Made by a program: the position numbers and the translations under genes. DNA of 64,000 nt from Sphingomonas sp. NFR15 (lineage in GTDB: Bacteria; Pseudomonadota; Alphaproteobacteria; Sphingomonadales; Sphingomonadaceae), in contig NZ_FMWX01000006.1 of assembly GCF_900103265.1 (NCBI RefSeq), forward strand, positions 186,001-250,000, given 5' to 3'. Shown here one piece after another: positions 26,038 through 34,570 of this stretch. Under the pieces are notes generated by a model. The model was given only the letters and a program-made list of their open reading frames with translations, searched no databases and was not told the origin of the DNA. The first letter of the stretch is position 1, and each line of letters opens with the position of its first letter.

Positions 26038-26763
26038 GTGGAAATAAGCATTTTCTGTGATGAATCGTGCCATTTGGAGCATGATAATCAGAGGGTGATG
26101 CTGCTCGGCGCAATATGGTGCGATCGAGGAGCGGTCCGCTCGATATCAGAGTCAATCAGGGCGTTGAAGCGCGAGCACGGACTAAAAATCCCTGATGCCC
26201 GGTCGCGGGGTTTTGAAGTCAAATGGACGAAAGTCGGCCCTGCGCAGTTGCACTTCTATGACAGTTTGATTCGGCTATTTCTCGACGATGATAGATTGCA
26301 TTTCCGATCTATAATTGTGCGAGATAAAAATCTTCTAGATCACAGTGCCTTCGATCAGACGCACGATGATTTTTATTATAAGCTGTATTATCGACTTCTT
26401 TTGAGAATTCTTGAAAAGAAAAACAACGAGTACAATGTATATCTCGATATAAAAGATACACGTGGGGGCTCGAAAACTAGGCGTCTGCATGATTTTCTAT
26501 GCACAAAGTTAAGAGATGACCAGAAGATGGTTCTCAAGCATGTTGAGCAAATTAGATCCGAAGAATCCGAGCTTTTGCAGCTTTGCGATTTGATTTTAGG
26601 GGCTGTTTCTTATTACAATAGGCAGCAAGATGGTAGCGAGGCCAAACTCAAGCTTATAGATACTCTTTCTACATATAAGCGGCGGTACCCCAGAAAATTA
26701 GGAGAAACGTCGTTTCTATCCGAGGAAAAGTTTGACCTTTTTTATTGGTCCGCAGCAGCCTAG
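26038..26763 (+). CDS. DUF3800 family protein (predicted RNase H-like nuclease fold)
   Basis: 241 residues from GTG at 26038, with AAAGG ten bases upstream; an in-frame ATG at 25957 gives a longer form without supporting features. The DUF3800 pattern is clear: ISIFCDES near the N-terminus, FEVKWTKV, IIVRDKNLLDHSAFDQTHDDFYY, VYLDIKDTR and EESELLQLCDLILGAVSYY. The aspartates and glutamate in these motifs are in the order expected of an RNase H-like metal site, so catalytic activity is plausible but not shown. Codons are visibly AT-rich compared with both flanks, a sign of recent transfer. The next gene starts three bases after the stop, so they form one unit. DUF3800 genes are frequent in islands and defence regions; the function of this one is unknown. 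Confidence 0.85.
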   Translation: MEISIFCDESCHLEHDNQRVMLLGAIWCDRGAVRSISESIRALKREHGLKIPDARSRGFEVKWTKVGPAQLHFYDSLIRLFLDDDRLHFRSIIVRDKNLLDHSAFDQTHDDFYYKLYYRLLLRILEKKNNEYNVYLDIKDTRGGSKTRRLHDFLCTKLRDDQKMVLKHVEQIRSEESELLQLCDLILGAVSYYNRQQDGSEAKLKLIDTLSTYKRRYPRKLGETSFLSEEKFDLFYWSAAA

Positions 26764-26766
26764 AAT

Positions 26767-27252
26767 ATGTCGTATCCCGACCTCATCGAGCTTTCCGGTT
26801 TTGGCGGCGACTTTGAGCGGTATATTGATGCTGTTTACGCTGCTTATGTGGACGCCCTGGTTCGAGGAAATCTAACATTTCTTGGAAAGCCCATAAGCTT
26901 CAAGCATGCGCCGGCGACCGACGGTAAGGGATTTGCTTTTTGGCACGCCGTATCGGAGGCAGGTGAAACAGAGCGCGAAGATGATAGAACTATCGATCTT
27001 CGTCGATGCGAGCGGATCACATGGGCCGCCCACATGTTGGAGGCGGTGGGTAATGATGGCTCATGCGGGGACATTGTTTGGTGGCGTCCTCCAAGGGTAA
27101 GGAAGCGCGTCGTTGTTTGGCTGCGTGGTGACAACTACGCTATAGTGTTGGAGGAACGAGAGCAGTTTTGGCTGTTCTGGACAGCATACTGCGTGAAATC
27201 GAATCGAGCGCGGACTTTCTCCGCTGAGCATGCCAGCTTCTGGAAGCTATAG
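26767..27252 (+). CDS. 'phage P1-related' family protein, predicted RNase (BECR-like fold)
   Basis: 161 residues. It resembles a family annotated as phage P1-related: FKHAPATDGKGFAFWHAVSE in the middle, then LRRCERITWAAHML, DIVWWRPP, KRVVVWLRGDNYAIVLEER and FWLFWTAYCV, ending ASFWKL. I associate these blocks with the RelE/barnase-like (BECR) nuclease fold predicted for many phage and island toxins; this is from memory of the family, not a search. No signal or membrane segment. It is linked to the DUF3800 gene by a three-base gap and shares its lower GC. Together they could be a toxin-type or antiviral module; which partner neutralises or activates the other cannot be seen. Confidence 0.7.
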   Translation: MSYPDLIELSGFGGDFERYIDAVYAAYVDALVRGNLTFLGKPISFKHAPATDGKGFAFWHAVSEAGETEREDDRTIDLRRCERITWAAHMLEAVGNDGSCGDIVWWRPPRVRKRVVVWLRGDNYAIVLEEREQFWLFWTAYCVKSNRARTFSAEHASFWKL

Positions 27253-27415
27253 CTCAGAAATGGCAAGGGCCGCCCAAAGGCGACCCCGTTGCTCCTTCCA
27301 CGCATGGTGGATGAGACGGGAATGGATTTAATCCAGCATGTGAAAATGTCAAGGAGAAGTTGAATCTTGGGTCACCTCGGCGACAACCAGCCGAACGCGC
27401 TCTTACCCGCGCGCC

Positions 27416-27562
27416 TCACCGGTCGGTGAAGCGCTTCACCTTGACGGGCAGATCCTTGCCCTTGGTGCGGCGCGAGGGGATTTGCACCGGGTGCTTCTTC
27501 TTCCATTCCGCGAAGGTCATCGGGCCGTCGGGCGTGTCGATCATCAGGTCGTCGGTACTCAT
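27416..27562 (-). CDS. small hypothetical protein (48 aa)
   Basis: MSTDDLMIDTPDGPMTFAEW followed by a lysine/arginine-rich tail ending KVKRFTDR. The codons are GC-rich at third positions like chromosomal genes, and GTGGAG lies about 10 bases before the ATG at 27560-27562. It has an acidic N-terminal third and a strongly basic C-terminal half with no membrane segment; it could bind nucleic acid. It lies at the right edge of the AT-rich insert and marks the return to typical composition. Function unknown. Confidence 0.6.
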   Translation of the reverse strand: MSTDDLMIDTPDGPMTFAEWKKKHPVQIPSRRTKGKDLPVKVKRFTDR

Positions 27563-27646
27563 CGAGACATGCTCCACTCTGTCGCAGCGGCACCGCCCGC
27601 GCGGCGGCTGGCCCCGCCGACGAACGCGGGAGGGGCCGTTCCGGGT

Positions 27647-29608
27647 TCACGCGACCGTCGGTTGCACCCGCCAATAGGTGGCGTAGCGTTCATGCGCGAT
27701 GCGGTGATACGGGATCAGCCGCACCGGCTGCCCCTCGGCCGAGGCGATCGTGAAGTCGAGCGGCCGGTCGCCGCGGCGGATGCGCTGCGCCAGCAGCCGC
27801 GGATCGCCGGCCAGCGTCGGCACCGCGACGGGGGTGTCGTTGTAACTGCCGTATTTGCGTTCGCTGACGACGATGTCCGCGCCCGGCGCCAGGCCGTCGC
27901 GCCCGAGCGCGCCGGCGAGCACCAGCGGGCCGTAGGTGAACGCGACGATGTCGGGCGCGGCGGGCGCGCTCTCGGCCGCGGGCTCCATCACCAGCCGCAA
28001 CTCGATCCGGTCGCCGTCGCGCCAGGTCCGCGCGAGCGCGACATAGCTGCCCGGCGCGGCCGACCGCGCCGCCTCCTCGCCGTTGACCAGCACCGTCGCG
28101 GTCCGGCTCCAGCCCGGATGCCGCAGCTTCAGCGTCAGCGCGGTCGGGCGCGCGAGCGTCCAGCGCAAGGTGGTCGTCGGGGTTTCGGGGAAGGTCGTGG
28201 TCTGCGCCAGCACCGCGCGCTTCTCCTTCCATGTCACCGCCGAGGGCACGAACAGGTTCACGTACAACGCGGCATCGTCGTGGAAGTAGATCGAATCGCG
28301 ATATTTGACATGGTTCTCCATGCCCGTGCCGGTGCAGCACCAGAAACTGTCCTCGGGCGTGTGGTACAGCTTCATGTAGCCCGGCCGCGCGCCCTGGAAA
28401 TAGGTCGCCATGCCCGTGTCGGGATCCTGCGAGGCGAGGATGCCGTTGTAGAGCGTGCGTTCGTAATAATCGGCGTATTCGGGGCGCGGATCGTGCAGGA
28501 ACAGCGCGCGGGTCAGCTTGAGCATGTTGTGCTGGCAGCATGTCTCCGATCCTTTCGCCGAGAAGACGTGCTTGTCGAAATCGGCCATCGCGAAGAAATG
28601 CTCCTCGTCGCCGTGCCCGCCGCTCGCGAACGAACGGGTCTTCGCCACGGTGCGCCAGAAGAACGCCGCCGCATCGCGATACCGGGCGTCGCCGGTGATT
28701 TCATAGACGCGCTGGAAGCCGACGATCTTGGGCACCTGCGTGTTGGCGTGCAACCCGTCGAGATGGTCGCGCCCGCGCGCCAGCGGCTCCATGATCGCCT
28801 TGTGCGAGAAGCGCCGCGCGAGCGTCCGGTAGTCGTCATTCCCGGTCATGACGAAGAGGTCGGCGTAGATTTCGTTCATGCCGCCGTGCTCGGTCTCGAG
28901 CATCGTCTCGAACTCGGCGTCCGACAGCGGCCTGGTCGCCACCACGCCCCAGTCCGCCAGCCGCAGCAGCACCGCGCGCGACGGCGCGCTGTCGGCCAGC
29001 AGCGCGCCGTCGCGCAGCCCGGCATAGACCTTGTGCAGCGTGTACCAGGGAACACCGGTGATCTTCTCGCCGCGCAGATGCGCCGCGACCAGCGCCGCGC
29101 CCTTGGGAAAGGCGCAGACCAGCCCCGAACCCGCCGCCTGCTGGCACGCGGCGAGTTCGCCTGCGATATAGTCGATTCGTTGCTTGTAGCGCGCGTCCCC
29201 GGTCGCGCGATAGGCGAGCGCGCAGGCCGACAGATAATGGCCGAGCGTGTGGCCGTGGCAGTTGATGTCGTCCCAAGTGGGCTCCGATTCCCACCCGCCA
29301 TAGACCGGCGCCCTGGGTTTCAGCCCGGCGTTGACCCGGAAATTGTGCAGCATCCGGTCGGGCTGCAACCGCATCAGATACGCCTCGGTCATGCGCTGCG
29401 CGTGCAGGAACGGGCCGTCGGCCAGGCGCACGTCGGCCATGTCGAACGGCTTCAGCGCGGCGGCCGGCTGGCCGGCGCCCCGCTCCAGCGTGGCGGCGCG
29501 CGCGGGCATCGCCCCGGTCACGCCGGTGGCGAGCGCCCCGGCGCCGGCGGTGGCGAGGAAATCCCGGCGTGAATGGCCGCAGCATGGAGTCCGGCGGTGT
29601 TCGATCAT
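27647..29608 (-). CDS. GH127 family glycoside hydrolase (beta-L-arabinofuranosidase type), Tat-exported
   Basis: 653 residues. The N-terminus has a twin-arginine signal, HSRRDFLATAGAGALATGV, ending near ARA (about residue 38), so the enzyme acts outside the cytoplasm. The catalytic (alpha/alpha)6 barrel shows the GH127/DUF1680 zinc-cysteine centre: Glu355 and Cys357 in GSETCCQHN and the pair Cys424-Cys425 in FWCCTGTGMEN, matching the Glu-Cys-Cys-Cys set of the characterised Bifidobacterium enzyme HypBA1, where a cysteine is the nucleophile. The expected substrate is a terminal beta-L-arabinofuranoside, or a related sugar in other members. The start at 29608 is the ATG just before the Tat signal. 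It is divergent from the GH31 gene. Confidence 0.88.
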   Translation of the reverse strand: MIEHRRTPCCGHSRRDFLATAGAGALATGVTGAMPARAATLERGAGQPAAALKPFDMADVRLADGPFLHAQRMTEAYLMRLQPDRMLHNFRVNAGLKPRAPVYGGWESEPTWDDINCHGHTLGHYLSACALAYRATGDARYKQRIDYIAGELAACQQAAGSGLVCAFPKGAALVAAHLRGEKITGVPWYTLHKVYAGLRDGALLADSAPSRAVLLRLADWGVVATRPLSDAEFETMLETEHGGMNEIYADLFVMTGNDDYRTLARRFSHKAIMEPLARGRDHLDGLHANTQVPKIVGFQRVYEITGDARYRDAAAFFWRTVAKTRSFASGGHGDEEHFFAMADFDKHVFSAKGSETCCQHNMLKLTRALFLHDPRPEYADYYERTLYNGILASQDPDTGMATYFQGARPGYMKLYHTPEDSFWCCTGTGMENHVKYRDSIYFHDDAALYVNLFVPSAVTWKEKRAVLAQTTTFPETPTTTLRWTLARPTALTLKLRHPGWSRTATVLVNGEEAARSAAPGSYVALARTWRDGDRIELRLVMEPAAESAPAAPDIVAFTYGPLVLAGALGRDGLAPGADIVVSERKYGSYNDTPVAVPTLAGDPRLLAQRIRRGDRPLDFTIASAEGQPVRLIPYHRIAHERYATYWRVQPTVA

Positions 29609-29752
29609 GATGCTGGCCCTTGGTCTGGAGCGGGTGATCCGGAAGGGGGCGCGCGACGCACGGCCCATCCGATGGCGGAAGCCGGAAATACGGTAAGCCG
29701 GCTCGTGCGGCAACGCCGATGGGATCGCTACCGCGCTTGGTGCCGTCGCGCC

Positions 29753-29799
29753 TTGACAGGCTGAGGGCCACCGATAAGACCTTGGGGGAAAACGTTTAC
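29753..29799 (+). promoter_or_regulatory. promoter with LacI-type operator upstream of the GH31-GH43 genes
   Basis: TTGACA (29753-29758) and, after 16 bases, TAAGAC (29775-29780) form a plausible promoter. The predicted start point falls in GGGAAAACGTTTAC, whose centre AAACGTTT (29790-29797) is a palindrome of the kind bound by LacI-family repressors. No LacI regulator gene lies in the window. Confidence 0.45.
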
Positions 29800-29820
29800 G
29801 GTCGATTCTGGGAGATGCAT

Positions 29821-32709
29821 GTGGCGAAACGCGGTTCGGCCCTCTTCATGCTGTGCGCGTCAGCGCTCGCGACTCCCGCGCTTGCGCAGACCGCGACCGG
29901 GCTCGACGCCAAGGGGCATCTGGTTGCGCTACCGCAGCCGTCCTCCGCCGCCTTCGCCTATGTGCGGCTGCGTGACGGCGTGCAGGTGCGCGTCGGCGGC
30001 GTCACCAAGAACGTGATCTTCTACGGGCCGGACACGGTGCGGGTGAACGCCAATCTCGGCGCGAACCACTGGACCGCGCCGAGCATCGTCGTCACCGAAA
30101 ACCCCGCCGCCGTGCCGTTCACGCTCCGCGAAACGCCGGACGCGCTCGTCATCACCGCGAAGATGCTGCGGATCGAGATCAGCAAGGCGAACGGCGCGCT
30201 GCGTTTCCTCGACGGCGCCGGCAAACTCTACACCGAGGAGAAGGCCGACGCGCCCCAGGCGCTCAAGCCCGTCACCATCTCGGGCAAGCCGAGCTACGAG
30301 GCGACCAACACCTTCACACTACGCCCGGACGAGGCGCTGTACGGCTTCGGCTTCACCGCCGACGACACCAGCAACCGGCGCGGCAAGGATCTGCTGCTCG
30401 TCCAGACCAACATGGGCATCATCATTCCGGTGATGATGTCGTCGCGCCGCTACGGCGTGATGTGGGACACCTATTCGCAGATGCGCTTCAAGGACGACGC
30501 GGGCGGTGCGTCGCTGTGGGCGGAGAGCGCGCCGGGCGGGGTCGATTATTACTTCATGGCCGGCGGCACGCCCGACGAGGTCGTCGGCGCCTATCGCCGG
30601 CTGACCGGCGCCGCGCCGATGTTCCCCAAACAGGCATTCGGCCTGTTCATGAGCAAGGAACGCTACAAGACGCAGGACGAGTTGCTCGATGTCGCGCGGA
30701 CCTTCCGCCGCGAACGCTTCCCGCTCGATTACATCGTGCAGGACTGGCAATATTGGGGCTCCGACAAGGACGGGAGCTGGAGCGGGATGACGTGGGACAA
30801 GACCCGCTACCCCGATCCCGCCGGGATGAGCCGCCAGCTCCACGACATGAACCTCAAGCTGATGGTCTCGATCTGGCCGTCGGTCGGCAACGACACCGCG
30901 CTCGCGCACGAGCTGGACGCGCATAACCTGCGCTTCGAGCCGCTCCATTGGATTTCCAAGCACGCGCGCGTCTATGACGCGTACAGCAAGCTCGGGCGGC
31001 AGATCTATTTCAACGCGATCAAGACCGGGCTGCTCAACAAGGGTGTCGACGCCTTGTGGATGGACGGCACCGAGGTCGAGGTCAGCAGCGCGATGTGGAA
31101 CGCGGCCGACAATGTCCGCGACACCAAGGCGCTGGGATCGAACGCGCTCGGCGACTTCACGCGCTACTTGAACCCTTATTCGCTGCTGACGACGCAAGGC
31201 ACCTATGACGGCGAGCGCGCGACGAGCGACAAGCGCGTCTTCACGCTCACCCGCTCGGCCTGGGCCGGCGCGCAGCGCACCGCCGCCGCCTCGTGGAGCG
31301 GCGACATCTACGCAAGCTGGAAGACGTTCAAACAGCAGATCGCGGGTGGCGTCGATGTCACCGTCACCGGCAACCCCTATTGGACCAACGACACCGGCGG
31401 GTTCTTCGTCTCGGAGTTCATCGGCGGCGCGCAGAACCCGGCGTGGCGCGAACTCTATGCGCGCTGGCTGCAATTCTCGGCGTTCAACCCGCTGATGCGA
31501 ATCCACGGCACCGATGTCGATCGCGAGCCGTACCGCTTCAAGACGCTCGATCCGCAGGTCTATGAGTCGCTGCTCAAGAGCACGCAATTACGCTATCGCC
31601 TGCTCCCCTATATCTATCCGCTGAGCTGGAAGGTGACGTCGGCGGGCTATACGCTGATGCGCCCGCTGATGATGGACTTCCCCGACGATCGCGCCACCGA
31701 CACGATCGACGACAGCTTCATGTTCGGGCCGTCGCTGCTCGTCCATCCCGTCACGCGCGCGATGTACCATATCGTGCCGCCGCCGCCGGTCACGGTGCCG
31801 GCGGAGTATCTGCGCACGCCCGAAGGCCAGCCGGGGCTGGCCGGGCAATATTTCGAGGGCCAGAATTTCGAGACGCCGAAGGGCAAATTCGTCGATACCA
31901 AGATCGACCACAATTGGCCCGACCCGCCGTTCGCCGACATTCCGGGCGGGCTCACCAGCCTCAGCAATTTCTCGGCGCGCTGGCAGGGCACGCTCACCGC
32001 GCCCGAGGACGGGACGTATGAACTCGGGATCGAGGGCAATGACGGCTTCCGCCTGACGCTCGACGGCACGCCGGCGATCGAGAGCTGGCAGAAGGGCGCG
32101 ACGCGGTACAAGAGCACCGAACGGAGCTTCCGCAAGGGGCAGGTCGTCAAGGTCGTGATCGACTATTTCCAGGCCGACGGCAATCGCGGGCTGCGCTTCG
32201 GCTGGCGCCGCCCGAGCGAGCGGCAGGCGCTGCCGGTCGCGGGCAAGCTCGACACCACGGTCGAGACGTATCTGCCGCAGAGCGCCGGCTGGTATGATTT
32301 CTGGACCAACCAGCGTTTCGACGGGGGGCGGCGCGTGACCCGCGAGGCGCCGCTCGACGTGGTTCCGCTCTACGTGCGCGCCGGCTCGATCGTGCCGATG
32401 GGGCCGGCGCTGCAATATGCCACGCAAAGCCCGGACGCGCCCTATGAGATCCGCGTCTATCCGGGCGCCGATGCGACCTTCACCGTCTATGAGGACGATA
32501 ACGAGACGTATGCGTACGAGAAGGGCAAGTTCGCGACCTATGATCTCGTCTGGGACGACAAGGCCCGTACGCTGAGCGTGGGCGCGCGCAAGGGTGCGTA
32601 CCCCGGCTTGGTCGCGAAGCGCCGGCTCAACATCGTGCTGGCCGGGGCGACCGCGGCGTCGCGCGCGATCGACTATGACGGCCGCGCCGCGCGCGTGCGC
32701 TTCGATTGA
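29821..32709 (+). CDS. secreted GH31 glycoside hydrolase with PA14 domain (alpha-xylosidase type)
   Basis: About 962 residues. Signal peptide at 1-23 (SALFMLCASALATPALAQ). The GH31 barrel shows the nucleophile Asp415 in ALWMDGTEVE and acid/base Asp495 in SWSGDIYAS; LDYIVQDWQYWG is the usual N-terminal barrel strand. A PA14 domain (about 665-815: GLAGQYFEGQNFE..., NFSARWQGTLTAPEDGTYEL) is inserted before the C-terminal beta domains, an arrangement seen in alpha-xylosidases active on xyloglucan. It probably removes alpha-xylose or alpha-glucose residues from plant oligosaccharides in the periplasm. The start is GTG at 29821 because GGGAG (29810-29814) is spaced correctly for it; the ATG at 29815 directly abuts the site. 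Confidence 0.88.
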   Translation: MAKRGSALFMLCASALATPALAQTATGLDAKGHLVALPQPSSAAFAYVRLRDGVQVRVGGVTKNVIFYGPDTVRVNANLGANHWTAPSIVVTENPAAVPFTLRETPDALVITAKMLRIEISKANGALRFLDGAGKLYTEEKADAPQALKPVTISGKPSYEATNTFTLRPDEALYGFGFTADDTSNRRGKDLLLVQTNMGIIIPVMMSSRRYGVMWDTYSQMRFKDDAGGASLWAESAPGGVDYYFMAGGTPDEVVGAYRRLTGAAPMFPKQAFGLFMSKERYKTQDELLDVARTFRRERFPLDYIVQDWQYWGSDKDGSWSGMTWDKTRYPDPAGMSRQLHDMNLKLMVSIWPSVGNDTALAHELDAHNLRFEPLHWISKHARVYDAYSKLGRQIYFNAIKTGLLNKGVDALWMDGTEVEVSSAMWNAADNVRDTKALGSNALGDFTRYLNPYSLLTTQGTYDGERATSDKRVFTLTRSAWAGAQRTAAASWSGDIYASWKTFKQQIAGGVDVTVTGNPYWTNDTGGFFVSEFIGGAQNPAWRELYARWLQFSAFNPLMRIHGTDVDREPYRFKTLDPQVYESLLKSTQLRYRLLPYIYPLSWKVTSAGYTLMRPLMMDFPDDRATDTIDDSFMFGPSLLVHPVTRAMYHIVPPPPVTVPAEYLRTPEGQPGLAGQYFEGQNFETPKGKFVDTKIDHNWPDPPFADIPGGLTSLSNFSARWQGTLTAPEDGTYELGIEGNDGFRLTLDGTPAIESWQKGATRYKSTERSFRKGQVVKVVIDYFQADGNRGLRFGWRRPSERQALPVAGKLDTTVETYLPQSAGWYDFWTNQRFDGGRRVTREAPLDVVPLYVRAGSIVPMGPALQYATQSPDAPYEIRVYPGADATFTVYEDDNETYAYEKGKFATYDLVWDDKARTLSVGARKGAYPGLVAKRRLNIVLAGATAASRAIDYDGRAARVRFD

Positions 32710-32732
32710 GGCTCGAAACCGGGGGAAAGACC

Positions 32733-34148
32733 GTGCGTATCCGATCCATCATCACCGGGCTGTGCGCCCTGCTGGCGACGGCGCTGTTTCCCGCGCCGGT
32801 CAACGCCGACAATCCGATCATCCAGACGCTATTCACCGCCGATCCCGCGCCGCTGGTCCACGACGGCACGGTCTATCTCTACACCAGCCATGACGAGGAC
32901 GACGCGCGCAACTTCGTGATGCGCGACTGGCGGCTCTACACCTCGACCGACATGGTCAATTGGACCGACCACGGCGCGGTCGCCTCGCTCAAGACCTTCC
33001 CCTGGGCGCGGCAGGACAATGACGCCTGGGCGCCGCAGGTGATCGCGCGGGGCGGCAAATTCTATCTGTACGTACCGATCAGCGTGGCGGGATCGCCCAA
33101 GAACGTCATCGCCGTGGCGGTGGCGGACACGCCGTACGGACCGTTCAAGGACGCGCTCGGCCACCCGCTGATCGCCCCCGCCAGCGACAATATCGATCCG
33201 ACCGTGGCGATCGACGGCGACGGCCAGGCCTGGCTCTACTGGGGCAATCCCGATCTGTGGCGCGTCAAGCTCAACCCCGACATGATCTCCACCGCGGGGC
33301 CGATCGTGAAGATGCCGCGGCTGACCGACTATCAGGAGGGGCCGTGGTTCTACCGGCGCGCGGGCCATTATTACATGGCGTACGCCTCGACCTGCTGCCC
33401 GGAGGGGATCGGCTATGCGATGAGCGACCATGCGGCCGGGCCGTGGCGGTACCAGGGCTCGATCATGGACCACGACAAGCGTTCGTCGGGCAACCATCCG
33501 GGCATCATCGACTATAAGGGCCACAGCTACGTCTTCGGCTTCAACTACCGCCTCAACGATGCGCAGACCGGCGAGCATCGCGAGCGCCGCTCGGTGACGG
33601 TCACCGAATTCCGCTACAACAAGGACGGCACGATCCCGATGCAGCCGTGGTGGGACACGGTCGGCGCCAAGCAACTCGGCACGATCGACCCGTTCCGCCG
33701 CGTCGAAGCCGAGACGATCGCCTGGACATCGGCCACGGACACGTCGGCGAGCGGCGCGCACGCGTGGGCGCCGGGCGTCCGCACCGCGTCGAGCGGCGCC
33801 ACGGGCATGTACGTCACGCATGTGCTGGACGGCGGCTATATCGTCGTGCGCGGGGTCGATTTCGGCACGGGCGCGGGCAAGACCTTCGAGGCGACGGTCG
33901 CGGCGGCGCGCGCGGGCGCGGGCATCGACCTGCGGCTCGACGGCCTGGCCGGCCCGCGTGTCGCCACGCTCGCGGTGCCGGCGACCGGGGGACCGGAGAC
34001 GTGGCGCACGGTATCGGCGCCGCTCGCGCGCACCCGCGGCGTCCACGATGTCTTCCTGGTGTTCCACGGCACGCCGGGCGAATCGCTGTTCAACTTCGAT
34101 GCCTGGCGGATCGGCACCGGGCGCGGCGGACACCAAGCGCCGCGCTGA
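32733..34148 (+). CDS. secreted GH43 glycoside hydrolase with C-terminal CBM6-like domain
   Basis: 471 residues from GTG at 32733, preceded by GGGGGAAAG. Signal peptide about 1-25 (SIITGLCALLATALFPAPVNA). The five-bladed propeller carries the three GH43 acids: Asp37 (FTADPAP, base), Asp155 (NIDPTVAIDGDG, pKa modulator) and Glu202 (YQEGPWFYR, acid). Residues about 330-465 look like a CBM6-type beta-sandwich (FRRVEAETIAW..., FNFDAWRIG). The family includes arabinofuranosidases, arabinanases and xylosidases; the substrate here is probably a plant arabinan or xylan side chain. It follows the GH31 gene by 23 bases and is in the same transcript. Confidence 0.9.
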   Translation: MRIRSIITGLCALLATALFPAPVNADNPIIQTLFTADPAPLVHDGTVYLYTSHDEDDARNFVMRDWRLYTSTDMVNWTDHGAVASLKTFPWARQDNDAWAPQVIARGGKFYLYVPISVAGSPKNVIAVAVADTPYGPFKDALGHPLIAPASDNIDPTVAIDGDGQAWLYWGNPDLWRVKLNPDMISTAGPIVKMPRLTDYQEGPWFYRRAGHYYMAYASTCCPEGIGYAMSDHAAGPWRYQGSIMDHDKRSSGNHPGIIDYKGHSYVFGFNYRLNDAQTGEHRERRSVTVTEFRYNKDGTIPMQPWWDTVGAKQLGTIDPFRRVEAETIAWTSATDTSASGAHAWAPGVRTASSGATGMYVTHVLDGGYIVVRGVDFGTGAGKTFEATVAAARAGAGIDLRLDGLAGPRVATLAVPATGGPETWRTVSAPLARTRGVHDVFLVFHGTPGESLFNFDAWRIGTGRGGHQAPR

Positions 34149-34255
34149 GTCAGGCGCGTCCCAGCCGTTTTGGAGGAACGCCGCCCCACGCGCGGCGTTG
34201 ACGGGCGCGTTCGCTTCTCCGATGCGTCGGGAGGACAATGACCGAAGGAGATTTC

Positions 34256-34528
34256 ATGGCTGCCGACAAGATGGACATCGATCTGGCGACTGCGCTCGAC
34301 AACGTGGAGGACCAGGTGGTCGAATTCACCGCCGAGGTCGACGGCGACGAATATGAGTTCGCGGTCCAATATGCCGTGCTCGAAGCGCTGAGCGGCGACG
34401 CGCCCGAGGATGACGCGATCGATATGTTCACGCGCTTCAGCGACACGATCGCCGAGGCCGGACTGGTCGCGCTGGCGCGCAACAACGCCGCGAGCGTGAT
34501 CGTCATCAGCGAGAATGATCTGGAATGA
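34256..34528 (+). CDS. small acidic protein, possibly DUF1488 family
   Basis: 90 residues, strongly acidic (MAADKMDIDLATALDNVEDQ...), with VVEFTAEVDGDEYEFAVQYAVLEAL and a helical C-terminal half. The beta-hairpin then helix layout, with an F-T-A...D-G start, recalls DUF1488 (E. coli YrdB-like), but the match is loose. AAGGAG lies five bases before the ATG at 34256; an ATG six codons upstream (34238) preceded by GGGAGG is an alternative. It is convergent with the chloroperoxidase-like gene. Function unknown. Confidence 0.6.
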   Translation: MAADKMDIDLATALDNVEDQVVEFTAEVDGDEYEFAVQYAVLEALSGDAPEDDAIDMFTRFSDTIAEAGLVALARNNAASVIVISENDLE

Positions 34529-34570
34529 CGGGACGGGGGCGGCGGGCCGATCGCCCGCCGCCCCGCCGCT

